From: Streptomyces bathyalis
Lineage (GTDB): Bacteria > Actinomycetota > Actinomycetes > Streptomycetales > Streptomycetaceae
Assembly (NCBI RefSeq): GCF_015910445.1
Contig: NZ_CP048882.1
Coordinates: forward strand, 2,480,001 to 2,544,000
Direction: 5' to 3'
Length of the DNA stretch: 64,000 nt
Below the pieces are notes generated by a model, which made no database searches, was not told where the DNA came from, and saw nothing but the letters and a program-made list of their open reading frames with translations. Below, piece after piece: positions 20,042 to 28,881 of this stretch; within the stretch, counting starts at the first letter, position 1, and every line of letters starts with the position of its first letter. The translations under genes were made by a program, and so were the position numbers.

Positions 20042-20971
20042 ATGACAGCGGAGACGGCGGGAGCACCCGGAGCGGCAGGAAGAGCGGGAACGGCCGGCAC
20101 GCAGGCGGCGCACGGGACGGGAGTCGCCGGCGCCGACGGTGACGGCGAGCGCGAGCGCGAGCGGCAGGACGACGGGTACTGGGCGCCCGGCACCCGCATC
20201 CTGTGGCGCTACCGCGCCAACGGCACCGGGCATCCGCACATCTGCCGTCCCGTCACCGTCGTCCGCGACACCCCCGATCTGCTCGCCGCGTGGGTGGCGC
20301 CGGGCACCGTCTGCGTCAAGCCGGAGATGGCGGACGGAACTCCCGTGCACCACGAGCCGCTGGACACCCGCTACACCAGGCCGCGCAGGACGGTGCTCTC
20401 GCGCTGGTTCGGTACGGGGGTGCTGAAGCTGGCCCGTCCGGACGAGCCCTGGTCCGTGTGGCTGTTCTGGGAGCGGGACTGGCAGTTCAAGAACTGGTAC
20501 GTGAACCTCGAGGAGCCCCACCGCCGCTGGCCGGGCGGCATCGACTCCGAGGACCACTTCCTGGACATCGCCGTCTACCCCGACCGCGGCTGGGAGTGGC
20601 GGGATGAGGACGAGTTCGCGGCGGCCCGGCGCGCGGGCCTCGTCGACGACGGCCTCGCCGAGCGGGTACGTGCCGCCGGGAGCGCGGTGGTGGAGCAGAT
20701 CGAGTCGTGGGCGTCGCCCTTCAGCGACGGCTGGGAGAACTGGCGTCCGGACCCGCGCTGGCCGGTGCCGCTGCTCCCGCGGGACTGGGACGGCCGTCCA
20801 CCGCCGGCGGGGCCGGAACCCGCCGGGTCCGGAGCGAACGGCACCGGGACGAACGGTGGGACGAACGGCACCGGGGTCAACGGGACCGGAACGAACGGCA
20901 CCGGGACCGTCGGAGCCGGGGCGGACACGACCGCTCCGGGGCTCCGGCGGAACGGGCACCGGCACCCGTGA
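20042..20971 (+). CDS. DUF402-domain protein with Gly/Asn/Thr-rich tail
   Basis: A 309-residue protein. The central DUF402 domain (about 40-240) has the conserved acidic and aromatic residues GTRILWRYRANG, WSVWLFWERDWQFKNWYVNL and DSEDHFLDIAVYPDRGWEWR. DUF402 includes nucleotide phosphatases such as S. aureus Ntdp and FomD of fosfomycin biosynthesis, so a phosphatase or nucleotidyl-related hydrolase activity is possible. The last 60 residues are a repetitive NGTGTNG-like tail encoded by imperfect repeats at about 20838-20920. TAGGAT (20030-20035) ends 6 nt before the ATG, so the mRNA is probably leaderless. Confidence 0.85.
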   Translation: MTAETAGAPGAAGRAGTAGTQAAHGTGVAGADGDGERERERQDDGYWAPGTRILWRYRANGTGHPHICRPVTVVRDTPDLLAAWVAPGTVCVKPEMADGTPVHHEPLDTRYTRPRRTVLSRWFGTGVLKLARPDEPWSVWLFWERDWQFKNWYVNLEEPHRRWPGGIDSEDHFLDIAVYPDRGWEWRDEDEFAAARRAGLVDDGLAERVRAAGSAVVEQIESWASPFSDGWENWRPDPRWPVPLLPRDWDGRPPPAGPEPAGSGANGTGTNGGTNGTGVNGTGTNGTGTVGAGADTTAPGLRRNGHRHP

Positions 20972-21290
20972 ACCGGCCCCGTCCCCGTACGGGCGGCGTC
21001 CGGAATCCGGTGCACACCCCGCCTCGTGGTTCCGACAGCCGGACTCCCCGGCCCTCACGGGTGGCGATCGGACCCCGAGAGGCCCCCGGCGGGCCCCGCA
21101 GTGGACGGCTTGTTCCGTACTTGCACGGATGTGCCGGATCTATCGGGCGACACGCACCCGCTTCGACCTCCCTTTCCCCCTTGCTGCGCCCCCATACTGC
21201 AAACGTAGGATCAACCTCCGTAGGCGCACTGCTGCAGCAACTCCCCTCCCCCCTCGGGGATTTGGCGCGTGGCCTGAGAGGAGATCGAGC
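20972..21290. other. Intergenic region upstream of the methyltransferase gene
   Basis: This 319-nt stretch has no supported gene. It most likely contains the promoter of the methyltransferase/phosphatase pair; a -10-like TAGGAT occurs near 21208-21213 but no convincing -35 was found. GAGAGGAGATCGAGC immediately before GTG 21291 supplies a good ribosome binding site. Confidence 0.4.
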
Positions 21291-22034
21291 GTGAGCAGCA
21301 CGGACGACAACGACGGGGATGCCCCCTGGCCGAACGATGAGGGGGAACGACGTCCCCCGAAGTCGAAAGCGCGCGCCTACAAGGACTTCGACTGGAACAC
21401 GATGGACCGGCTGGGGCAGGCCGCCGCTTTCGACTCGATCGGTGATCGCTACGACGAGGCCTTTCCTCACAAGGAGGGGCAGATCGCAGCGGGAGCGTGG
21501 CTCGCCGAGCAACTGCCCGCCGGCTCCCGCGTGCTGGACCTGGGCTGCGGCACCGGGCTTCCGACCGCGCGCCAGCTCGTCGAGGCCGGCCACCAGGTCA
21601 CGGGCATCGACCTCTCCCCCGGCATGGTGAAGCTCGCTCAGGGGAACGTGCCTGACGGCGATTTCCGCCGCATGGACATCTACGAGGTGGAGAGGTACGA
21701 CGACCTCGGGCCCTTCGACGGTGTCGCCGCTTTCTTCTCGCTCCTGATGCTGCCTCGGGCCGAAATTCCCTACGCGCTGCGCATGCTGCACCAGCAACTG
21801 CGGGAAGGCGCACCGATGGCCATGTCGATGGTGGAAGCGGATGTCGATGACTTCTCATTGCCGTTCCTGGGCAACACGATCCGGGTATCCGGCTATCTGC
21901 GGGACGAATTGCGCCAGGTCGTGCGCGAGGCGGGTTTCGAGATCGCCGGGGAGGACGCCTATGCCTACGCTCCGGCCAGCACGGATGTGCCGCCCGAGAT
22001 CCAGATCTTCCTGCAGTGCCGACGGCGGCCGTAG
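21291..22034 (+). CDS. Class I SAM-dependent methyltransferase
   Basis: A 247-residue Rossmann-fold methyltransferase. Motif I is RVLDLGCGTGLPTARQLVE, the acidic residue binding SAM ribose is in VTGIDLSPGM, and a post-I aspartate sits in FRRMDIYEVE. Further downstream, FDGVAAFFSLLMLPRAEIP matches motif II-III of Methyltransf_11/25. GTG 21291 follows a strong GGAG site. The substrate is unknown. It lies just upstream of a SpoIIE/HATPase phosphatase, as in other Streptomyces, so the two may be co-transcribed. Confidence 0.93.
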   Translation: MSSTDDNDGDAPWPNDEGERRPPKSKARAYKDFDWNTMDRLGQAAAFDSIGDRYDEAFPHKEGQIAAGAWLAEQLPAGSRVLDLGCGTGLPTARQLVEAGHQVTGIDLSPGMVKLAQGNVPDGDFRRMDIYEVERYDDLGPFDGVAAFFSLLMLPRAEIPYALRMLHQQLREGAPMAMSMVEADVDDFSLPFLGNTIRVSGYLRDELRQVVREAGFEIAGEDAYAYAPASTDVPPEIQIFLQCRRRP

Positions 22035-22084
22035 GGGGCGGAGGCAGTGAGCGCTGCGCGCGTGAGACGCGCGGCCCCGGATGG

Positions 22085-24508
22085 ATGGAAACCGAACGCG
22101 TGACGGAGCACCAAGAGCCTGCGACCGGCACAGCAGTGCCGCCGCTCCCGCCCGTGGGAACCCCCACGACGGGAGAGGCTTCGCCTGCGCCCCCTGACAT
22201 GCGGCCCGGGGCCACCCCGGGCACCGGTGCGCCGTCCGGGATACCCGCCCGCGCCGGTGGCGCGGGCATCGCGACCAGCCGTATGCCCGGGGTCCGGGCC
22301 GGTGGGCACGACCCGCGTGAGGGATCCGCGGGCGCCGCCGGCACGGCGGATCCGTCAGGTGTGTCACATCGCTCTCGCGGCGGCGCGCCACCTGGGGCAA
22401 GCTCCGGGGGTGAGGAAGTGGAGCAGGTGCGCCCAGGTTCGCGTCCGAGGCCCGGCGCGGGGCACACGTCACAGCAGGAAACCGCCGAAGCCTCACGGGG
22501 CTCCGGCGGGAGGGGCGGCACAAGCCGAGCCGTCCCCGAACCGTCCAACGGCGGGCCGGGATCCGCGTCCAAGCGGTCCTCCCGGGGCCCGTCCCAGCCC
22601 CCTACCGCGGAGAGCGGTGCCGTGTCTCATCCGACCACCGGCGACATGACCGCCGCCGAAGTACCGCCGGCCGCCCCGAAGGCCGCTGCTTCCGACACCA
22701 CCGCCCAGGACGTGACCGCGGGGAACGGCGACGCCGCCGAGCGGGAGCGCCGGGGAGGCGACCGGCTGCGCTTCGTCGGCGCCGCGACCCGACGCATCGC
22801 ACGCGGCATGGACCTGGACGAGACCGTGCTCGGGCTGTGCCGGGCGAGCGTGCCCGCGTACTCCGACGCGATCCTCGTCTACCTTCGCGATCCGCTGCCC
22901 GTCGGCGACGAGCGCCCCACGGGCCCGGTGGTGCTGCGGCTGCGGCGCAGCGACCGCATCCCCGACGATCCGCACGCGATGGTGGCCGCCGCGTCGGCGG
23001 CCGAGGGCAGGAGCCAGCCGGACGGCGAGGCCGCCACCGGTGCCGGTACCGCCGTGGGACCCTCGCCCTCCGCCGTCGCGGACGGGACGGCGGGCGCGGC
23101 CGAATACGTCGAGGTGCTCGCCGGCGGTCCGCTGGCAGAGGTGCTGCGGGGAGTGCGTCCCGTCTTCGCGGACGCGCCCGCCGCCCGCGACGCGCTTCCC
23201 GAACTGCTCGGCTCCGGGCCGGATGTGCCCTCGGGCCAGCGCGCCATCCTCGCGCCCCTGCGAGGACGGCGAAGAGTCATCGGTGCCGCCGTCTTCATGC
23301 GCGGCCCGGAGCGTGCCCCGTTCGAGCCCGACGATCTGCTGATCGCGGCGCAGCTCGCCACGCACACCGCTCTGGGCGTGGACAAGGCGGTGCTCTACGG
23401 GCGTGAGGCGTACATCGCCGACGAGCTGCAGCGCACGATGCTTCCCGACGAGCTGCCGCAGCCGACGGGGTGCCACCTCGCGAGCCGGTATCTCCCGGCG
23501 GCCGAGACGGCGCGCGTCGGCGGCGACTGGTACGACGCGATCCCGCTGCCGGGCAGCAGGGTCGCCCTCGTCGTCGGCGACGTGATGGGCCACTCCATGA
23601 CGTCCGCGGCGATCATGGGTCAGCTCCGTACGACCGCTCAGACGCTCGCGGGTCTCGACCTGCCGCCGCAGGAGGTGCTGCACCACCTCGACGAGCAGGC
23701 CCAGCGCCTGGGCAGCGACCGCATGGCCACATGCCTGTACGCGGTCTACGACCCCGTCGCGCACCGGATCATCATCGCCAACGCGGGTCATCCGCCACCC
23801 GTGCTCCTGCACCGCGACGGCCGTGCGGAGGTGCTGCGTATACCAGCGGGCGCCCCGATCGGCGTGGGCGGTGTCGACTTCGAGGCGGTGGAGCTGGACG
23901 CCCCTGCGGGCGCGACGCTGCTGCTCTACACCGACGGGCTGGTCGAGTCGCGCCAGCGTGACGTGTGGACGGGCATCGAGCACCTGCGGGAGAAGCTGAC
24001 GGCGACGGCCCGGCTGACGCGTCCGGACGCCTCGGCCCCGCTGGAGCCGCTGTGCGACGAGGTGCTGGACATCCTCGGCCCGGGCGACCGGGACGACGAC
24101 ATCGCCCTGCTCGCCGCCCGGTTCGACGGCATCGCGCCCAGCGATGTCGCGTACTGGTTCCTCGACCCGCGTGCGCAGACGGCGGGTCAGGCACGCAGGC
24201 TGGCGCGGCGGGCACTGGCGCGCTGGGGCCTGGAGGATCTGTCCGACGCGGTCGAGCTGCTGGTGAGCGAGGTCGTCACCAACGCCGTGCGGTACGCCGA
24301 ACGCCCCATCACGCTACGGCTGTTGCGCACGGACACGCTCCGCTGCGAGGTCGGCGACGACGTGCCGCAGCTGCCGCGGCTCAGGCAGGCGCGGGCGACG
24401 GACGAGGGCGGCCGCGGCCTGTATCTCGTGAACCGGCTCGCGCGGCGATGGGGCGCGACCCGGCTGTCGACGGGCAAGGTCGTCTGGTTCGAACTGCCTG
24501 TCTCCTGA
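22085..24508 (+). CDS. SpoIIE-type PP2C phosphatase with C-terminal HATPase (anti-sigma-like) domain
   Basis: About 807 residues. The first 230 are Gly/Pro/Ser-rich and disordered. Residues about 240-450 look like a GAF-type sensor. The SpoIIE phosphatase core follows (ARVGGDWYDAIPLPG, LVVGDVMGHSMTSAAIMGQL, ANAGHPPPVLLH, LLYTDGLVESR and GPGDRDDDIALLAAR), with metal-binding Asp residues present. The end is an RsbW-like HATPase (LVSEVVTNAVRYA, DEGGRGLYLVNRLARRWG). Such proteins control anti-sigma/anti-anti-sigma partner switches. The start is uncertain: ATG 22085 and GTG 22100 both lack a clear ribosome binding site, and ATG 22016 overlaps the methyltransferase. Confidence 0.9.
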   Translation: METERVTEHQEPATGTAVPPLPPVGTPTTGEASPAPPDMRPGATPGTGAPSGIPARAGGAGIATSRMPGVRAGGHDPREGSAGAAGTADPSGVSHRSRGGAPPGASSGGEEVEQVRPGSRPRPGAGHTSQQETAEASRGSGGRGGTSRAVPEPSNGGPGSASKRSSRGPSQPPTAESGAVSHPTTGDMTAAEVPPAAPKAAASDTTAQDVTAGNGDAAERERRGGDRLRFVGAATRRIARGMDLDETVLGLCRASVPAYSDAILVYLRDPLPVGDERPTGPVVLRLRRSDRIPDDPHAMVAAASAAEGRSQPDGEAATGAGTAVGPSPSAVADGTAGAAEYVEVLAGGPLAEVLRGVRPVFADAPAARDALPELLGSGPDVPSGQRAILAPLRGRRRVIGAAVFMRGPERAPFEPDDLLIAAQLATHTALGVDKAVLYGREAYIADELQRTMLPDELPQPTGCHLASRYLPAAETARVGGDWYDAIPLPGSRVALVVGDVMGHSMTSAAIMGQLRTTAQTLAGLDLPPQEVLHHLDEQAQRLGSDRMATCLYAVYDPVAHRIIIANAGHPPPVLLHRDGRAEVLRIPAGAPIGVGGVDFEAVELDAPAGATLLLYTDGLVESRQRDVWTGIEHLREKLTATARLTRPDASAPLEPLCDEVLDILGPGDRDDDIALLAARFDGIAPSDVAYWFLDPRAQTAGQARRLARRALARWGLEDLSDAVELLVSEVVTNAVRYAERPITLRLLRTDTLRCEVGDDVPQLPRLRQARATDEGGRGLYLVNRLARRWGATRLSTGKVVWFELPVS

Positions 24509-24540
24509 GGGCAGTTCGGGGACCGGTGCAGTGAACTGTT

Positions 24541-24582
24541 CCGGCGCCGCGGGTACTCCGCAGATGCGGACCGCGGCGCCGG
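24541..24582. terminator. Hairpin between convergent genes
   Basis: CCGGCGCCGCGG (24541-24552) pairs perfectly with CCGCGGCGCCGG (24571-24582) across an 18-nt loop. It lies between the phosphatase stop and the convergent response-regulator stop and can act for both strands. There is no U-tract, as is usual for Streptomyces. Confidence 0.7.
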
Positions 24583-24651
24583 CTGCGCGTTCGGGCCGTC
24601 CGTCCCGCTCCTTCAACCGCGGGGCGGGGGCGGCCGCTTCACTCCGCCGAG

Positions 24652-25344
24652 TCACTCCCCCTGGTCGCCGCTCGCGTCGTTCGCGAGGAGTGCGATCTGC
24701 ACCCGGTTGTTCAGCGACAGCTTGGTCAGGATGCGGGAGACGTGCGTCTTGACCGTGGGCACGCTCATGTAGAGCTCCCCCGCGATCTCGGCGTTGGACC
24801 TGCCCCGGCCGACGGCGACCGCGACCTCGCGCTCCCGCTCGCCCAGCGCCGCCAGCTGTTCGCGTGCCCGTATCGCCCGCGCGTCCCGGTCCGTGGCGCC
24901 ACCCGAGACCCGGGCGATGAGCTGACGTGTCACCTCCGGCGAGAGCACGGGCTCCCCCGCCGTCACCCTCCGCACCGCCTGGACGATCTCCTCCGGCGCG
25001 GTGTCCTTCAGCACGAAGCCCGCCGCACCCGCGCGCAGGGCCCGCAGTACGTGTGCGTCCGTGTTGAAGGTCGTCAACGCGATGACCTCCGGGGCGTCTT
25101 CGCGCCGCCGCAGCGCCTCCGTGGCCTCGAGCCCGTCGACCACCGGCATGCGGATGTCCATCAGCACGACGTGCGGCGCGTGGGCGTCGACCAGTTGCTG
25201 CACCTCGCTGCCGTCGGCCGCCTCCGCGACGACCTCGATGTCGGGTGCGCCGCCGAACATCAGCCGCAGCCCGGACCGTACGAGCGGGTCGTCGTCGACG
25301 ACGAGTACGCGGATGGCGGAGGGTGCGTTCACCGGGGCGTTCAC
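24652..25344 (-). CDS. NarL/LuxR-family response regulator
   Basis: A 230-residue regulator. The receiver domain has VLVVDDDPLVRSGL (acidic pocket), phosphoacceptor Asp in VVLMDIRMPVVDGLEA, T in IALTTFN and K in AGFVLKDTAPEE. The LuxR-type helix-turn-helix is at the end (LGEREREVAVAVGRGRSNAE, PTVKTHVSRILTKL). The GTG at 25344 has AGAGG upstream. A second GTG at 25332 is possible because the first codons repeat. It follows its histidine kinase by 14 nt, so the pair forms one operon. Confidence 0.95.
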   Translation of the reverse strand: MNAPVNAPSAIRVLVVDDDPLVRSGLRLMFGGAPDIEVVAEAADGSEVQQLVDAHAPHVVLMDIRMPVVDGLEATEALRRREDAPEVIALTTFNTDAHVLRALRAGAAGFVLKDTAPEEIVQAVRRVTAGEPVLSPEVTRQLIARVSGGATDRDARAIRAREQLAALGEREREVAVAVGRGRSNAEIAGELYMSVPTVKTHVSRILTKLSLNNRVQIALLANDASGDQGE

Positions 25345-25358
25345 CAAGTGCCTCTGAA

Positions 25359-26672
25359 TCAGGTCGGTTCGGAGCCGGGGGCCGGCATGAGGGCCTCCAG
25401 CGGGCCGCGTCGTGCGCCCCACGGTATCCAGGCCCGCAGCTCGAACTCACCGCCGGACAGGGCGTGTTCGAGCTGCCCGCCCGTGATCCGTGTCCGCTCC
25501 GCGAGGCCGACGAGGCCCTGCCCCGCGCCGGGAACGTCCGTCACCGGCCGGGCGGGCCGCACGTCGCCGTGAGCGAACTCCCGTTCGGCGTCGTCCGGTT
25601 CGGCCTCGACCGGTTGGGCCTCGACCGGGTTGCGCAGCCGCACGGTCAGCCCCTCTCCCGGACCGCCGGTCACCGTCACGGTCACCGGTGAACCCGGCGC
25701 GTGCTTACGGGCGTTCGTCAGCCCTTCCTGCACGATGCGGTACGCCGTGCGGCCCACCGCGGCCGGTGCGACGGCGGCGCCGTCGCCGCGCTCGCCGTCC
25801 GGTCGCTCACCGCCTCCGCGCTCGCCGCCCCGTCGCTCACCGCCGCCGCGACCGCCGTCCTCCACCGCGACGTCCATGTCCAGTCGCACGTGCATGCCCG
25901 CCTCGCGGGACTCCTCCACGAGCGGGACCAGGTCGGTGAGCACGGGCTGCGGACGGGACTCCTGCCCCGTGGAGGCACGCAGCACACCGATGATCTCCCG
26001 GAGGTCCTCCAGCGCCTCGTGGGCGGTGTCCCTGATCACCCCGGCGGCCCGGCGGGTCTCCTCCGCGGACGCCCCCGGATTGAAGGCGAGAGCGCCCGCG
26101 TGAACGCTCAGCAGCGACAGCCGGTGCGCGAGTACGTCGTGCATCTCCCGTGCGATGTCTTCCCTCGCCTGGCGCCGCGCCTCCGTACGCGCGCGGTCGG
26201 CCCGCTCGCGCAGCGACTCCACCAGCTGCCGCCGCGACCGTACGAACAGACCCCAGCCGACGGTCCCGGCCATCAGCACGAAGTAGGTGATCGCGGAGCC
26301 GGTCGCCGGATCGTCCAGATCGGGTCCCCCGGCGAGGAAGGCCGGCACGGGGACGAAGCACAGCGCCGCGGTCCACGCCGTCGTGCGGAGCGGCCGCCGG
26401 GCGGCGACGGTGAAGACGGCGACGATCGCCGGCCCGGTGATGAAGTGCGAGAACATGCCGGTCACGAGCAGCACGACGGCGAGCTGGACCGGCCACCGGC
26501 GCCGGAGGAAGAGCGCCGCGCACGCCAGGGCGCCGGCGGTCTGGTCCGCGAGGAGCAGCGCCGGCGAGAGGCGCTCGCCGAGCAGGACCGTCTCGGCGCT
26601 CAGAACGGCGAAGCAGGCCGCGAAGAGGAAGAGGCTGAGGTCGGCGATCCAGTCGCCCGCGGTACGGCGCAC
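25359..26672 (-). CDS. NarL-type sensor histidine kinase (HisKA_3)
   Basis: About 437 residues from GTG 26672; an ATG at 26789 is the alternative start. Five or so membrane helices occupy the first 170 residues (DLSLFLFAACFAVLSAE, LAVVLLVTGMFSHFITG, YFVLMAGTVGWGLFV). The phosphoacceptor His is in REMHDVLAHRLSLLSVHAGA, and the ATPase domain has RIVQEGLTNARKHAPGS and GQGLVGLAERTRITGG. A Gly/Glu/Arg repeat insert (GGERRGGERGGGERPDGER) interrupts the region before the N box. It probably phosphorylates the regulator encoded just downstream. The signal is unknown. Confidence 0.92.
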   Translation of the reverse strand: MRRTAGDWIADLSLFLFAACFAVLSAETVLLGERLSPALLLADQTAGALACAALFLRRRWPVQLAVVLLVTGMFSHFITGPAIVAVFTVAARRPLRTTAWTAALCFVPVPAFLAGGPDLDDPATGSAITYFVLMAGTVGWGLFVRSRRQLVESLRERADRARTEARRQAREDIAREMHDVLAHRLSLLSVHAGALAFNPGASAEETRRAAGVIRDTAHEALEDLREIIGVLRASTGQESRPQPVLTDLVPLVEESREAGMHVRLDMDVAVEDGGRGGGERRGGERGGGERPDGERGDGAAVAPAAVGRTAYRIVQEGLTNARKHAPGSPVTVTVTGGPGEGLTVRLRNPVEAQPVEAEPDDAEREFAHGDVRPARPVTDVPGAGQGLVGLAERTRITGGQLEHALSGGEFELRAWIPWGARRGPLEALMPAPGSEPT

Positions 26673-26832
26673 ATCCGGAATGTAGCGCCGGGCGGGCGGG
26701 CCCGGCAGACGGCGGAGGCGGCCGGAGACTTTCGGACGACAGGAGCGGGCGAAGGCGCGACTTCCGGCGGACGCGCGGGGCGGCGGCACCGTCCACGCTC
26801 GCCGGACCTGGGCGCGGCGAACCGCTGACGCG

Positions 26833-27375
26833 TCAGTCCTCCTGGGACCCGAACCGCGCCTCGGCCTCCAGCGTCGTGCCGACGGCCTGCAGGACGGCCG
26901 CGATCCTGAACGCCTCCTGGACGGTCTCGCGGTCCACGCCCGCCCTCCGCAGCGCCTGTTCGTGGGAGTCGAGGCACTGCCCGCACGCGTTCAGCGCGGA
27001 GACCGCGAGCGACCACAGCTCGAAGTCCGTCCTCTCCACGCCCGGGTCACCCAGGACGTTCATCCGCAGACCGGCTCGCAGCGTGCCGTACTCCGGGTCG
27101 GAGAGCAGATGCCGGGAGCGGTGGAAGACGTTGCTCATCACCATGACCGCGGCGGCCGACTTGGCAGCCTCGTACGCCCCGGGGCTCAGCTTCTCCCTGG
27201 CCTCCGGCTCCAGGGCACGGAGCACGATGCCGGATCGGGAAGCGATCGCGCACGCCAGCGCGGTGCCCCACAGCTGCTGCTGCGTCAGCGGCGAACTGTC
27301 CATGACGGAGCCGAGGTTGCGTGCGAGGTCCTTGGCGTAGCCGGGGAGCGCCGACCGCAGATCGTCGAGGGCCAT
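26833..27375 (-). CDS. ahpD: Alkyl hydroperoxide reductase AhpD
   Basis: A 180-residue AhpD/CMD-fold protein. The redox pair and proton relay are in [14 protein letters not shown] (C131, C134, H138), and the catalytic Glu region [21 protein letters not shown] is conserved. AhpD reduces AhpC through a lipoamide cycle and has weak peroxidase activity itself. ATG 27375 matches the family start (MALDDL). A GTG at 27387 overlapping the ahpC stop is an alternative. Its normal partner ahpC, directly upstream, is reduced to a stub, so AhpD may lack its usual electron acceptor. Confidence 0.95.
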   Translation of the reverse strand: MALDDLRSALPGYAKDLARNLGSVMDSSPLTQQQLWGTALACAIASRSGIVLRALEPEAREKLSPGAYEAAKSAAAVMVMSNVFHRSRHLLSDPEYGTLRAGLRMNVLGDPGVERTDFELWSLAVSALNACGQCLDSHEQALRRAGVDRETVQEAFRIAAVLQAVGTTLEAEARFGSQED

Positions 27376-27383
27376 GGCTTCGC

Positions 27384-27491
27384 TCACGCCCCTGCCGTCA
27401 GCTCGGCGCGGTCGGGGGTCTCCTCGCCCTGCGTCCGGTTGCTGAGCCGCGCCGGATCGAACCCGGGGAACCCGTCACCTACGGTGAGCAA
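27384..27491 (-). pseudogene. ahpC: ahpC remnant with a large internal deletion
   Basis: The frame begins at TTG 27491 after a good site (AAGGAG, 6 nt away) and reads [16 protein letters not shown], which is the AhpC N-terminus (usually LTVGDKFPEFDLTA). It then jumps directly to [19 protein letters not shown], which matches the extreme AhpC C-terminus following the CPC motif. About 150 central codons, including the peroxidatic Cys (FVCPTE) and the resolving Cys, are missing. The junction keeps the frame, leaving a 35-codon peptide. ahpD begins just downstream. No oxyR is found where it is normally divergent. Confidence 0.85.
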
Positions 27492-27723
27492 CGTGCACTC
27501 CTTACGCGAGAAATGCCCAACTCGGTGATCGCACATCGGGCGTTGACCAGCACTCAGAGTCCCACATGACTCAGTGATCACAACAGTCGCGGGTCCCGCC
27601 GCTCCGAAGGCCCGCCATCCTCCGGGGACGGCAGGCCACGCTCGCGGGACGAGGCCGGGGCGCCTACGCCGGGCCGGGCGCCGGATCCGATGAATTTCCG
27701 GCCGCGGGGGAGTCAGCCCGTTC

Positions 27724-28593
27724 ATGAATGCACACATACTCGAGACCCCCGAGGTCGACCTCGCCTACGACGTCCACGGTCCGCTGCCGGCCGCCGGCGG
27801 ACACCCCCCTCTGGTCATGATCGGTCAGCCGATGGAGGCCGCCGGCTTCAGCACCCTGGCGTCGCACTTCCCCGACCGCACCGTGGTCACCTACGACCCG
27901 CGCGGCCTGGGCAGAAGCACCCGCAAGGACGGCCGGACCGACCACGTGCCCACGACGCAGGCCGCCGACGTGCACGCCGTCATCGAAGCGCTCGGCGCCG
28001 GGCCCGTGGAGATGTTCGCGAGCAGCGGCGGTGCGGTGACCGCGCTCGCCCTCGTGGCGGACCGTCCCGGCGACGTGACCACGCTCGTGGCGCACGAGCC
28101 GCCCCTCATCCCCGTGCTTCCCGACGCGAAGGCCGCCGAGCGCGCACGCGCCGGATTCCGCGACGCCTACGAGAACAAGGGCCGGGGCGCCGGCATGGCC
28201 GCCTTCATCGCGATGACGTCGTGGCCGGGCGAGTTCACCGACGACTACTTCGCCCGCCCCGCCCCGGATCCCGCCGACTTCGGGATGCCCGCGGAGGACG
28301 ACGGCTCCCGCGACGACCCGCTGCTCTCCGACCGGGCCTGGGCGGTGAGCAGTTACCGTCCCGACCTCGACGCGCTCGCCGCGGCACCGACGAGGATCGT
28401 GATCGCGGTCGGCGAGGAGACCGGGGACACCTTCACCGGACGCACCTCCGTGGCCATGGCGCAGCTGCTCGGAACGCAGGCGACGGTGTTCCCCAGCCAC
28501 CACGGCGGCTTCCTCGGCGGCGAGTTCGGCTACGCCGGCCAGCCCGAGGCCTTCGCACGCAGACTGCGTGAGGTCCTCGACGACGCCGGCTGA
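27724..28593 (+). CDS. Alpha/beta-hydrolase
   Basis: A 289-residue alpha/beta-hydrolase. The oxyanion region is VMIGQPMEAAGFSTLA, the strand-loop is VTYDPRGLGRSTRKDG, the nucleophile elbow is FASSGGAVTALAL (consensus G-x-S-x-G altered to S-S-S-G-G), the acid is in VIAVGEETGDTF (weak) and the catalytic His is in PSHHGGFLGGEFG. The family includes esterases, haloperoxidases and epoxide hydrolases; no substrate can be assigned. ATG 27724 follows GGGGGAG. Confidence 0.9.
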   Translation: MNAHILETPEVDLAYDVHGPLPAAGGHPPLVMIGQPMEAAGFSTLASHFPDRTVVTYDPRGLGRSTRKDGRTDHVPTTQAADVHAVIEALGAGPVEMFASSGGAVTALALVADRPGDVTTLVAHEPPLIPVLPDAKAAERARAGFRDAYENKGRGAGMAAFIAMTSWPGEFTDDYFARPAPDPADFGMPAEDDGSRDDPLLSDRAWAVSSYRPDLDALAAAPTRIVIAVGEETGDTFTGRTSVAMAQLLGTQATVFPSHHGGFLGGEFGYAGQPEAFARRLREVLDDAG

Positions 28594-28598
28594 CGGCC

Positions 28599-28624
28599 GG
28601 ACGCGGGCCGGCCGGCACGCGTCC
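28599..28624 (+). terminator. Short hairpin after the alpha/beta-hydrolase gene
   Basis: GGACGCG (28599-28605) and CGCGTCC (28618-28624) pair around a GC-rich 12-nt loop, 6 nt after the stop codon. It is a plausible terminator without a U-tract. Confidence 0.45.
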
Positions 28625-28881
28625 GAAGAGACCCGGCCCCGGGAGCCGGCTGAATCCCCCTCCCCCGTGAGCGAGTTCCAGCTCCCGCCTCCGGGTCGGC
28701 CATGGGCGGACGAACCCTGACGAGGTGTCCCTTCCCCGCCGTCCTCGTGCCAGAAAGCACCCCGGAAGTCAAACCGGGGACTCTCACGGTGGCCATGAGG
28801 GCACACTCTGTGATTGTCTTCACGGCATCGGGCGCGCGTTCCGGCCACCCGGTTACTCCTGTGCACAGAGGTGGGGCAACT

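Noticed and set aside
27492-27737. Upstream extension of the ahpC stub frame
   Set aside because: Pro/Arg/Gly-rich without homology; the TTG with AAGGAG at 27491 fits the AhpC start.
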